Shown here: positions 28,852-36,986 of the stretch, piece by piece
Layout: every line of letters begins with the position of its first letter
Position numbering within the stretch: position 1 is the stretch's first letter
Assembly (NCBI GenBank): GCA_036343635.1
Contig: JAYYVF010000015.1
Span: forward strand, 1-64,000
Reading direction: 5' to 3'
Length of the DNA stretch: 64,000 nucleotides
Source: GCA-2693325 sp036343635
GTDB lineage: Bacteria > Latescibacterota > UBA2968 > UBA8231
Program-made: the position numbers and the translations under genes
The notes under the pieces: model-generated
Database searches by the model: none
The model's input: the letters and a program-made list of their open reading frames with translations, nothing else
Told to the model about the DNA's origin: nothing

Positions 28852-30288
28852 ATGTCGCAGTTGAACACTAAATCCGATCCACGTCAAATATGTATAGCAT
28901 TAAACGAACACACGCCAAAAGGCGGCCTATTTGAAGGAGATCGCGAACACATACATCCTCAAAGTAACCTACCTTGGCGAATCTCTCCAGAACCATTTTG
29001 GTTAAATCACGAGCAAAAAAAAGAGCTGGAGGAATTGGGCAGGAGTTTGCATCAATTTTATAAAGCAGCCAACACACTATATCATCAAAGTGCAAAAGGC
29101 AGTCAACCTCCCTGGATAATGGAATATTTGGATCTTGGAAAGCCAAGCCACATTACTGAAATGGGCCTATGGAACCGAATAAAGTCACAACTACCTTTAG
29201 TTATGCGTCCCGATTTGCTACTTACGGAAGAGGGTTTTCGAATTATCGAAATGGACTCGGTGCCTGGTGGAATGGGATTCACTGCTCAAATATCTCATCT
29301 TTATTCAGATCTGGGATATGATTTAATTGGAGGGCGCAACGGTTTAGTTGAAGGATTTTACAATGCCCTTTCGGCTTCTACCAATACTCAAGAACCAACT
29401 ATCGCCTTTGTTGTTTCTGACGAATCGGAATCGTATCGCGCCGAAATGCAATGGATAGCAGATCAATTTAGCGAAAACCATACTCGGGCCTATTGCATCC
29501 ACCCTCGCGATATTCATTTTGATCATGCAGGTCTTTTCATCAAAGACCACGGTGATGAATATCGAATTGATGCAGTCTATCGGTTTTTTGAATTATTTGA
29601 CCTCAAAAACATTCCAAAAGCTGAATTAATCTCCTACTTCACGAAAAAGAATATCGTTCGATTAACACCACCACCTAAAGCCTATCTTGAGGAAAAACTC
29701 TGGTTGGCATTATTTCATCATCCACACTTGAAATCGTTTTGGGAAAAAGAATTACAGAAAACTGCTTTTGATCAATTGTCCACCCTAATACCTCAAACTT
29801 GGATTTTAGACCCCCGTCCAATCCCCCCCCATGCAAGTGTGTCTAACCTTGAGATTAATAATCTAACCGTTAATAGTTGGAATCAACTCAAGGGAATCAG
29901 TAAAAAACAGCGTGAAATGGTAATCAAGCCATCAGGATTCTCTGAGCTGGCTTACGAGAGCAAAGGTGTTTCTGTTGGTCATGACATGTCCGAAGAAATG
30001 TGGAATAGAGATATCCAGAATGGGCTCGACCAATTTAAACGAACACCTCACATACTCCAAAAATTCCACAAATCTATGCGTCAAACTATGCACTACTACG
30101 ATTTTTATGAGGACAAACTCAAGCCAATGCGTGGTCGCACGTTGTTAAGGCCTTATTTCTATTTAATTGATGGTACACCAAATTTAGCCGGCGTACAGGC
30201 TGTAGTTTGTCCGCCCGACAAAAAGATCTTGCATGGGATGGTCGACGCTATTATTACCCCTTGCGCTATCCAGTCAGAGAATCAGTAG
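28852..30288 (+). CDS. Protein of unknown function with ATP-grasp-like features
   Basis: 478 residues, soluble. The segment RPDLLLTEEGFRIIEMDSVPGGMG at ~117-140 resembles the acidic Mg-binding strand of ATP-grasp enzymes related to glutathionylspermidine synthase, and MVIKPSG near residue 370 resembles their nucleotide-binding lysine strand; the order suggests circular permutation. This is a fold guess. ATG at 28852 is chosen because GAGAGG lies four bases upstream; a TTG at 28840 is the alternative. It is followed 14 bases later by the LarE-like gene and then def, so the three form an operon. An amide- or thioester-forming step coupled to the sulfur transferase is possible. Confidence 0.6.
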   Translation: MSQLNTKSDPRQICIALNEHTPKGGLFEGDREHIHPQSNLPWRISPEPFWLNHEQKKELEELGRSLHQFYKAANTLYHQSAKGSQPPWIMEYLDLGKPSHITEMGLWNRIKSQLPLVMRPDLLLTEEGFRIIEMDSVPGGMGFTAQISHLYSDLGYDLIGGRNGLVEGFYNALSASTNTQEPTIAFVVSDESESYRAEMQWIADQFSENHTRAYCIHPRDIHFDHAGLFIKDHGDEYRIDAVYRFFELFDLKNIPKAELISYFTKKNIVRLTPPPKAYLEEKLWLALFHHPHLKSFWEKELQKTAFDQLSTLIPQTWILDPRPIPPHASVSNLEINNLTVNSWNQLKGISKKQREMVIKPSGFSELAYESKGVSVGHDMSEEMWNRDIQNGLDQFKRTPHILQKFHKSMRQTMHYYDFYEDKLKPMRGRTLLRPYFYLIDGTPNLAGVQAVVCPPDKKILHGMVDAIITPCAIQSENQ

Positions 30289-30302
30289 GAAGAAGTTTTC
30301 TA

Positions 30303-31385
30303 ATGGAAAATTCTTTTGCAGTTTCGAACATAGAAGATAAAAAAGTGATTGAAGATAAATTATTTCAGTTAGAAAGCCTCTTAAAGCCCATGGGCCGCGT
30401 ACTAATTGGTTATTCAGGCGGAGTCGATAGTGCTATGTTAGCCGTGGCGGCACACCGCGTACTAGGCAATAATGCAATCTGCGTAACAGCCGATTCTGAA
30501 AGCTATGCCAGTGGCGAATTAGAACGTGCGAAAGAAATAACCTCACAATTCGACATACCCCACAAAATTATCAAGACCCGCGAACTTGATAACCCAGAAT
30601 ACGCCAAGAATTCACCGGATAGATGTTACCACTGCAAAAGTGAACTATTCTCTCACATGGCCAAAATGGCACAAGAATTGGGCGTTAACTTCATTTTATA
30701 CGGCCAAAACGCCGACGATGTTGGAGATTTCCGTCCAGGTGCAAGAGCCGCCAAAGAGACCGGTGTTCGAGCACCGTTAGCGGAAGTAGCTATGACAAAA
30801 AAAGACGTGAGAATACTCGCCAAACGGTGGGGATTGTCTGTTTGGGATAGGCCCGCTATGGCTTGCCTATCGTCTCGGTTCCCTTACGGTACTACGGTCA
30901 CCTCAAAAGGGCTTGAACAAATCGACCGTACAGAAGCATTCCTAAAAACACATCTCGGCTATAATCAGGTTCGATCCAGACACCACAACGATCTTGCTCG
31001 CGTTGAAATTCCAGCCCCTGAGTTATCCGACCTGCTTAATTCGCCTTCAACTAGACAACTTACAGTAAAAGCCATGAAAGAAATTGGCTATCTTTATTCA
31101 ACGGTCGATCTTCGTGGCTTTCGCTCTGGAAGTATGAACGAAGTGCTTTTACGAATTTCTGAAGAAAACCAAGAGCCGGTGGAAAAACACATACAATCTA
31201 TTTTCCACAAAAATGATTTCGTGAGCGGTTGTTACGAAGACCGCGAACAACTTCTTTACCTTAGGCTCTCTGAGAAGGACACTAGACGTTTGAGCGAGGA
31301 CGAACTCCGAAATCAATTAATTTCAGATATGGAAGCCTCAAATTTTCGTTACATCGCACTAGATCTGGAACCACTCCAGACATGA
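30303..31385 (+). CDS. larE: LarE-like ATP-dependent sulfur transferase (PP-loop family)
   Basis: 360 residues from the ATG at 30303 (14 bases after the upstream stop, AGGAAGAAG ahead of it). PP-loop SGGVDS at 38-43; a RCYHCK motif with Cys108/Cys111; GQNADD; RPGARAAKETGVRAPL; and the PAMACLSSR motif whose Cys188 matches the sacrificial cysteine of LarE, which adds sulfur to the nickel-pincer nucleotide precursor. A ~90-residue C-terminal extension goes beyond ordinary LarE (~275 residues). LarB and LarC are absent here, so another thiolated product is possible. Its TGA overlaps the def ATG. Confidence 0.85.
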   Translation: MENSFAVSNIEDKKVIEDKLFQLESLLKPMGRVLIGYSGGVDSAMLAVAAHRVLGNNAICVTADSESYASGELERAKEITSQFDIPHKIIKTRELDNPEYAKNSPDRCYHCKSELFSHMAKMAQELGVNFILYGQNADDVGDFRPGARAAKETGVRAPLAEVAMTKKDVRILAKRWGLSVWDRPAMACLSSRFPYGTTVTSKGLEQIDRTEAFLKTHLGYNQVRSRHHNDLARVEIPAPELSDLLNSPSTRQLTVKAMKEIGYLYSTVDLRGFRSGSMNEVLLRISEENQEPVEKHIQSIFHKNDFVSGCYEDREQLLYLRLSEKDTRRLSEDELRNQLISDMEASNFRYIALDLEPLQT

Positions 31386-31924
31386 AACGGGAAATAGTCA
31401 AATTTGGTGCTGACGTATTGAGAGCTCCCTGCAAATCAATAGATACTTTTGACGAAAATTTATCCGAAATTATAGAAAATTTATTTGATTCTATGCGAGC
31501 GGCCGAGGGCGTTGGGCTTGCTGCACCGCAAATAGGTTTTAGTCAGCGTGTTTGTGTTGTCGACGTATCAAAGCAACAACCAGATCACGGTCCGGTAGCA
31601 TTGATTAATCCTCATATTGTGGTTAGCGAGGGGGAACAAATTGGCGAAGAAGGATGCTTGAGCTTTCCCGATCTTTATGGTGACGTAAAACGCTATGAGT
31701 CTGTTAAAGTAGAAGCTTTAGATAAAAATGGTCAGGCCTTTTCTACTGAAGGTTCAGGGTTCTATGCCAGAGCTCTTCAGCATGAATTAGACCATCTGAA
31801 TGGTATATTGTTTGTCGATCATCTCAAGCCACTCAAGCGTCAGCTGATGCGTAATGCTCTTAAACGACTAAAAAAAGAAGGGCTGAAGTGGCAGCGTGAA
31901 AACAAGCAATCTATTGACAAGTGA
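31382..31924 (+). CDS. def: Peptide deformylase
   Basis: 180 residues, normal length. Removes the formyl group from the N-terminal methionine of new proteins. All three family motifs are intact: GVGLAAPQIG (43-52), EEGCLSFP with the metal cysteine C92, and QHELDH with H134, E135 and H138. Translation is coupled to the LarE-like gene through an ATGA overlap. A tRNA-Asp gene follows 33 bases later. Confidence 0.97.
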   Translation: MKREIVKFGADVLRAPCKSIDTFDENLSEIIENLFDSMRAAEGVGLAAPQIGFSQRVCVVDVSKQQPDHGPVALINPHIVVSEGEQIGEEGCLSFPDLYGDVKRYESVKVEALDKNGQAFSTEGSGFYARALQHELDHLNGILFVDHLKPLKRQLMRNALKRLKKEGLKWQRENKQSIDK

Positions 31925-31957
31925 AATAGGTAAGTTTACTTTTTTTGTCTTGTAAGT

Positions 31958-32034
31958 GGGATCGTAGTTCAGCTGGTTAGAACGCCGGCCTGTCACGCCG
32001 GAGGTCGCGAGTTCGAGTCTCGTCGGTCCCGCCA
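31958..32034 (+). tRNA. tRNA-Asp (anticodon GTC)
   Basis: 77 bases including an encoded CCA. The acceptor stem GGGATCG pairs with CGGTCCC (one G-T), the D-arm has GTTCAGCTGGTTAGAAC, the anticodon stem CCGGC/GCCGG encloses the loop CTGTCAC with GTC, and the T-arm contains GTTCGAGTC. Discriminator base G at 32031. Confidence 0.98.
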
Positions 32035-32037
32035 TTT

Positions 32038-32078
32038 TACTCCTTGTAAATCAACAGTTTACGAGGAGTATTTTTTTT
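32038..32078 (+). terminator. Rho-independent terminator after tRNA-Asp
   Basis: A 13-bp stem (32038-32050 with 32058-32070, one G-T pair) with a 7-base loop is followed by eight T at 32071-32078. It ends the larE-def-tRNA transcription unit. Confidence 0.9.
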
Positions 32079-32130
32079 CGGGCACCTTCCGCCTACCCTT
32101 ATAGCAAACACACAGTATTTATCTGAATGA

Positions 32131-32274
32131 TTGGTGTCCGGCTATTGTTATACGGCCAAGGACGGCGACTACATACCGACCCGTAGAGGCATCAAGATCT
32201 GGCCGAAACAGGTTGCTCCGTTGATGAGGTTACTCAACAGCGTAGATAACACGAAGAGGCCCACGCCTCCTTAG
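32131..32274 (+). pseudogene. Truncated PC4/YdbC-like ssDNA-binding domain fragment
   Basis: A frame of 47 codons from TTG 32131 to TAG 32272-32274 reads YTAKDGDYIPTRRGIKIW followed by PKQVAPLMRLLNSVD. This fits the second half of the transcriptional-coactivator p15/PC4 and YdbC family (usual pattern: YxxKDGExxPTxKGIxL...LxxLL). The first strands of the domain are missing, with an in-frame TGA at 32128-32130. It is therefore a remnant, not a working gene. It lies between the tRNA-Asp terminator and the GC-rich enolase gene and shares their raised GC. Confidence 0.6.
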
Positions 32275-32470
32275 GCGAACCGCTTAGGCCCCTTCCGCTA
32301 TCCTTGTCGAACCCGTATATAGCGGGCCATTGCGACACCATGGGCAACAGGACAGGCCCGTCAGAGCTTGGAAAAAAGTAATAACCCAGTTAAATTACAA
32401 CGACAGATGAACAAACAAACCATTCGCCCTCTTGACGACCAACACAGTGCACAGCGAGGAACCTAAAATA

Positions 32471-33655
32471 ATGGGCTTAATAGATCGGGTCGAAATCCAC
32501 GTTTTTGAATACTACGTACAAAACCTAGGCTTGGGAGCCCACGCTGCTTCGGGTGTCGGCAATATGATCCACCTGCCCGGTTCTCAACTCACTATGACCC
32601 GCCAGGCCATCCGCATCCGCTGCGACGACGGCGCCCAAGGCGAATACGTAACACACTGGGTCGGCACACCGTCAGCGCTCGGCCAGATGCAGATGCTGGC
32701 CCCCAACTTATTGGGCCGCGACCCAGAACAACGCGAGCTGATCTACGACGACTTAAAGCGCGAAGTGCGCGCCTACGACCACATGGGCCACGGTGCCTTC
32801 GACAACGCACTCTGGGATTTAGCCGGCAAGAAATACGGCTTGTCTGTAGCGCGCATGCTCGGAGCATTTCGCACCCGCCTGCCGACCTACGCCAGCACCT
32901 ACCACGGCCAATTAGAACGCGGGGGTCTCGATACGCCAGAAGCCTTTGCCGACTACGCAGAGGCCTGCAAAGAGGCCTGTTTCCACGGCTTTAAAATTCA
33001 CGGTTGGCACAACGGCGACGCGCGCAAAGAGGCCGCCAATGCCCTGGGCGTCAGGGAAAGAGTGGGCAATGAAATGGCCCTCATGCTTGACCCAGCCTGC
33101 CAATTGCGCACCTACCTAGATGCACTCTACGTGGGCCGCGCCTGCGATGAAGCCGGCTTCCTATGGTATGAAGACCCCTATCGCGACGGAGGCGTATCGG
33201 CCATTAGCCACGCCCGTCTCCGCGAAAAGCTCGATACGCCCGTACTAGTCAGTGAGCACGTGCGCGGCTTAGAAGAGAAGGCCAACTTCTTACTGCAAGG
33301 CGGCTGCGACATGATCCACGCTGACCCCGAATACGACATGGGCATCACCGGCGCGATGAAGATCGCCCACTTCTGCGAAGCACTGGGATTTGATATACAA
33401 ATGCACGCCTGCGGCCCGGCCCATCGCGCGGTCATCGCCGCCATCCGCAACACCCATTTCTACGAGATGGCACTGATCGGCCCCGGCATGCCCAACGCCG
33501 TCCCGCCAGTCTATCTAGATGGCTACTCCGACCAACCCGAAAACCTCGGGGACGACGGCTGTGTGCCGGTCCCAGATGGGCCGGGATTGGGCGTGGTCTA
33601 CGATTGGGAATTTATCACGCGCAACCGCGTGGCGGAGTTCGTCTACGAGTCGTAA
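32471..33655 (+). CDS. Mandelate racemase/muconate lactonizing enzyme family protein (GC-rich, probably acquired)
   Basis: Enolase-superfamily enzyme of 394 residues. The capping domain is followed by a TIM barrel with KxH at K175-H177, metal ligands D207, E234 and E262, and a general-base histidine H312 (QMHACG) paired with an aspartate at ~285-289. This arrangement is that of the mandelate-racemase subgroup, which abstracts the proton alpha to a carboxylate, usually to dehydrate a sugar acid. ATG at 32471 is preferred (GAGGA at 32456-32460); a TTG at 32432 would add 13 residues. Codon use is sharply GC-rich (41 of 60 bases are G or C at 33001-33060), unlike all neighbours, pointing to recent transfer. 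Confidence 0.9.
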   Translation: MGLIDRVEIHVFEYYVQNLGLGAHAASGVGNMIHLPGSQLTMTRQAIRIRCDDGAQGEYVTHWVGTPSALGQMQMLAPNLLGRDPEQRELIYDDLKREVRAYDHMGHGAFDNALWDLAGKKYGLSVARMLGAFRTRLPTYASTYHGQLERGGLDTPEAFADYAEACKEACFHGFKIHGWHNGDARKEAANALGVRERVGNEMALMLDPACQLRTYLDALYVGRACDEAGFLWYEDPYRDGGVSAISHARLREKLDTPVLVSEHVRGLEEKANFLLQGGCDMIHADPEYDMGITGAMKIAHFCEALGFDIQMHACGPAHRAVIAAIRNTHFYEMALIGPGMPNAVPPVYLDGYSDQPENLGDDGCVPVPDGPGLGVVYDWEFITRNRVAEFVYES

Positions 33656-34136
33656 AGGCAAGCGAGGCACCCGTTGTCTACAGGTCAGCCTTATCAATAA
33701 AAGAAGCAGAGGATTTTCTTGTGCCGAACCCCGTGTACAGCGGTCCATGGCTACGGTGCCTCTGTTTACTCGACGTGATCTGTATCACGGCATCGACGTT
33801 GAATGTTTCGTTAAATACGGTTAGCGAGAAGTATTTTTTCTGACACGTCCCACTCTATCCTTCCAACAAACAAACCACGTTTATTTGGTAGTTTACCTTG
33901 CTAATAAAGTTTTGAGGTCAGCAGAAGCCTAGTAGTAAAACTCAGAAATATCCTACTTAGATGATTCTTTTCCGATATGAAACGAATAATGCTGGAGATA
34001 TAAAAAACACACAATTAATCAAGACAAAACGAATCTCCTTTACATTATCTTACAGATTTCTTTAAATTTTAGGAAAAGTCTTCGTTTACGGCTAAAGTCT
34101 TACAAAAATTGGCCGAACAGAGAATATAAGTGCCCA
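33656..34136. other. Intergenic: GC-rich flank then AT-rich spacer
   Basis: The first ~170 bases keep the GC-rich character of the enolase gene. They contain the right-hand copy (33716-33750) of a degenerate repeat whose other copy is at 32302-32330. From about 33830 the sequence becomes AT-rich without gene content. ORFs up to 101 codons here have no family resemblance and are not called. Confidence 0.5.
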
Positions 34137-34178
34137 ATGTGGCACAGAACTTGCGACATATTTTGTAGATCAGAGATT

Positions 34179-35240
34179 ATGGCGCTTCCTCGCAATCCAA
34201 GGGAAAAATATTTGCAGATCAGTATCATTGTTCCTTGCTACAATGCAAAAACCACCATTGAAAAGTGCGTAATTAGCCTGTTGGATCAGGACTTCCCCAA
34301 AGAGGATTATGAAATCATTATTGTAGACGATGCGTCTACAGATAACTGTCTCGATCTGATTCAAGATGATCACATAAAAAAAATCAAGGCCCCTTCAAAC
34401 AAAGGACCTGGGGTTGCGAGAAATTTAGGGGCCGAAATGGCTCAAGGAGAGATCTTAGCTTTTACAGACTCCGACTGTATCGCCCCCTCTCATTGGCTCA
34501 CAAAAATAAAAGAAGGTTTTGATAACGGTAATCATATTGCTGTTTTTGCTGGCTACAACGGCACTGCTCGTAATAGTCCTTTGGAAAATTTCGCTCTTCT
34601 CGAGTGTCGTTTTCGTCAAAGCGCATTAACTTACCACCTTGAATTAAGCAGTACCTCTAACTTTTCCTGCTATCGTTTTGCTTTCGAGCATATTAAAGGG
34701 TTCCCCATATATTCTATATGGGGGAAAGACCCTCTCATTAAACCTTTTTGGGGAAGTGAAGATCTTGAAATTGCTTACCTTCTCTATGAGGCATATGAAG
34801 ATAAGATTATCTGGGACAACGAAAATGGTGTCACTCATCACTTTCACTCCGAAATCGTGAAGTATGCCCAACAACAGGCTTTCTTCGCTTCTGCATCAAT
34901 CGTTTCTTATTTTAAGTACCCCAATATCGGAAACGCTGGTGAATCTTCAGGTCGAAGTAGTGCCCTTAGCCAAATTTTCAGCCTGTTCCCACTTCTATTA
35001 GGACTTTTAGGCTTTAAATGGAGTGTATTTTATATTGCTCCCTTCGCAAGTTATCTTCTTATTGTTGTTGCAAATACAAAATTACTAAAATTTATTAATG
35101 AACAAACAACCGGATCATTCCCCCGCTGGCTCTATTCCTCATATCTTTTCGTGAGAAACATCAGCTGGACATACGGTTTCATTCGGGGCCTCTTTTGGGG
35201 ACCCGGTGTTTGGTTTGGAAAAACTCATGAACCTATTTAG
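34179..35240 (+). CDS. Family 2 glycosyltransferase
   Basis: 353 residues. A GT-A domain begins QISIIVPCYNAKTTIEKCV, followed by IIIVDDASTDN and the FTDSDC motif, the DxD that binds the nucleotide-sugar metal. A later WGSEDLE stretch is the usual catalytic-base ED. The C-terminal ~100 residues contain two or three membrane helices (LFPLLLGLLGFKW, FYIAPFASYLLIVVA), so it acts at the inner membrane on a lipid or membrane-bound acceptor. ATG 34137 would add 14 residues without homology. It overlaps the radical SAM gene by 14 bases. Confidence 0.88.
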   Translation: MALPRNPREKYLQISIIVPCYNAKTTIEKCVISLLDQDFPKEDYEIIIVDDASTDNCLDLIQDDHIKKIKAPSNKGPGVARNLGAEMAQGEILAFTDSDCIAPSHWLTKIKEGFDNGNHIAVFAGYNGTARNSPLENFALLECRFRQSALTYHLELSSTSNFSCYRFAFEHIKGFPIYSIWGKDPLIKPFWGSEDLEIAYLLYEAYEDKIIWDNENGVTHHFHSEIVKYAQQQAFFASASIVSYFKYPNIGNAGESSGRSSALSQIFSLFPLLLGLLGFKWSVFYIAPFASYLLIVVANTKLLKFINEQTTGSFPRWLYSSYLFVRNISWTYGFIRGLFWGPGVWFGKTHEPI

Positions 35241-36321
35241 TTCACTAGATCTTGCCTGGCAAATGGCGAGAGGAATTCTATTTTCCCCTCGTGCCTATAT
35301 GATTTTTTTCGTCACTGCTAGATGTAATGCACGCTGTGATTTTTGTTTTTATTATCAAGAAATTGAATCTGCAAGTACCCGAAAACAACTGAGCCTCGAT
35401 GAGATTGAAAAATTCACGCTAAAACTCAACCATCTTCTCTACCTCTCTATCGGGGGTGGCGAGCCAACCCTGAGAAAAGATCTTCCAGATATTGTCTCAT
35501 TATTTTACAGAAACTGTAAAACACGCTTGCTTAACCTCGTTACCAATGGTTACCTCTCCAATCAAATTGCAGAGCAAGTCGAACGCATGCTTGTAGAAAA
35601 TCCTCATTTAAAACTAAAGATCTCTATCAGTATTGACGAGCTTGAGGAAAAACACGATGACATCCGTAGATCAAAAAATGCCTTTAAAAATGCCCTCGAG
35701 ACAATTCAGAAACTTATTGAGGTACGAAACCGCCAACGCTACTTTGGAATCAATATCGGAACCACCTTCTCGAAATACAATGAAGACCGTGTGAAAGAGA
35801 TCATTGACTATTTTGATGACTACGACATCAATGATCATAGCATGACTTTTGTTAGAGGCGACATTAAAAATGAGGAGCACCTCACTCAATCAGTCGAAAA
35901 ATACAAAGAGGCGGTCGATTATCTCGATGCCAAGTACCAACCCGACGCCTTTATTTTTAGGATATTTCATAATCTTCTCCGTGTAATGTTTAAAATCAAT
36001 ATTGATACCATGGAGCAAAAGAAGATGATTATACCGTGTGTGGCGGGAGGTAAAATGCTTACCTTGAGCGACGAGGGAGATCTCAAACCCTGCGAAATGC
36101 TTGAGCAGATTCATAAAAGCGATAAACACAACACAGGCAATCTAAGAGATTACAACTACGACATCGAAGCCATGTGTCAAACCCCTAAGGCCAAAGAAGT
36201 TCGCAAATGGATTAAAGACAGCAAGTGCCACTGCACATTTGAATGTGCGAACATGGCCAATATTGTATTCAGCAAAAAATCCTGGTTGAAAGTTACCAAG
36301 GAATACCTAAAAAATATTTAA
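35227..36321 (+). CDS. Radical SAM protein with SPASM-like C-terminus
   Basis: 364 residues. The SAM-cluster motif CxxxCxxC is C33-C37-C40 (CNARCDFC), followed by LYLSIGGGEPTLR (the GGEP SAM-binding motif) and LVTNG. The C-terminus has further cysteines (IPCVAGG, LKPCEML, CHCTFECAN), a SPASM/Twitch-like pattern for auxiliary Fe-S clusters, common in peptide-modifying or small-molecule enzymes. ATG 35227 has GGA eight bases upstream; a GTG at 35206 is the alternative. It is coupled to the membrane glycosyltransferase. No precursor peptide was recognised, so a lipid- or sugar-linked substrate is as likely as a RiPP. Confidence 0.87.
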   Translation: MNLFSSLDLAWQMARGILFSPRAYMIFFVTARCNARCDFCFYYQEIESASTRKQLSLDEIEKFTLKLNHLLYLSIGGGEPTLRKDLPDIVSLFYRNCKTRLLNLVTNGYLSNQIAEQVERMLVENPHLKLKISISIDELEEKHDDIRRSKNAFKNALETIQKLIEVRNRQRYFGINIGTTFSKYNEDRVKEIIDYFDDYDINDHSMTFVRGDIKNEEHLTQSVEKYKEAVDYLDAKYQPDAFIFRIFHNLLRVMFKINIDTMEQKKMIIPCVAGGKMLTLSDEGDLKPCEMLEQIHKSDKHNTGNLRDYNYDIEAMCQTPKAKEVRKWIKDSKCHCTFECANMANIVFSKKSWLKVTKEYLKNI

Positions 36322-36383
36322 CAGTTCGGTTAAAACAAATTAGCTGTTTCTGTGAAAACCAATAGCTTTATAAATCGTTTTTC

Positions 36384-36414
36384 AAGGAGAGCCGTCACGA
36401 TAGCTCTCCTTTTT
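36384..36414. terminator. Rho-independent terminator
   Basis: A 9-bp perfect stem AAGGAGAGC/GCTCTCCTT (36384-36392 with 36403-36411) with a 10-base loop and a short T-run. It lies 60 bases after the radical SAM stop and 100 bases from the end of the opposing gene. Confidence 0.75.
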
Positions 36415-36512
36415 CATGAAATCCCAATCGCGACCCAATATCACCTAGCCCCTCGCATATACCCGCACTCTATTCGGTTAATAATGGTGCCTGTTGGCAT
36501 TTTTTTGTAAGC

Positions 36513-36947
36513 CTATTGTTGCTGTCTTCCAAAAATGAAGTAACCGTGAGTTATTACGAAACATGATAGCATAACGTGAAAAAATGCTGGCAACGCTCCA
36601 TCAAAAAACCATGACTCATTTTTATTAAAAAAGACTGACGCCAACAGTCGCGCAACCATCACCAAAAAATAACCGCCGCCACCCAACAAAAATACGATTC
36701 CACGCTTTCTTCCCATCCTTACACTTCCCCTAAAATATCGCCCAATCGTTTGTACGAGAATGAACAAGATTATTAATTGAGCCAATAATAATACGGGATA
36801 TGGTAAAACACCGCTTTGCCATTCCTCAAATTGTGGTAATGCTTCGACCGGATGAAAATATTGAACCATTTGTGCAACGACACGAAAAGAAAATATTAAC
36901 AAAATAATAAGCAGCATCGCTGTATATATCGATCGATTATTCTTCAT
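36513..36947 (-). CDS. Small four-helix membrane protein, function unknown
   Basis: 144 residues with four hydrophobic segments (~9-27, 47-67, 82-104, 118-138) and no signal-peptide cleavage site. No family was recognised. It starts 39 bases after the stop of the epimerase-like gene on the same strand, so it is probably the third gene of the hydroxylase-GH3 operon. A lipid-handling or transport-helper role would fit, but only by position. Confidence 0.75.
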   Translation of the reverse strand: MKNNRSIYTAMLLIILLIFSFRVVAQMVQYFHPVEALPQFEEWQSGVLPYPVLLLAQLIILFILVQTIGRYFRGSVRMGRKRGIVFLLGGGGYFLVMVARLLASVFFNKNESWFFDGALPAFFHVMLSCFVITHGYFIFGRQQQ

Positions 36948-36986
36948 CTATTAGTAAATCCGCGCCCTTAAGTTAGTAATGTCCAT

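Noticed and set aside
33519..33824. ORFs around the end of the GC-rich enolase gene (101 and 79 codons)
   Set aside because: They arise from GC-rich codon bias reading out of frame, then run into intergenic sequence; no family match.
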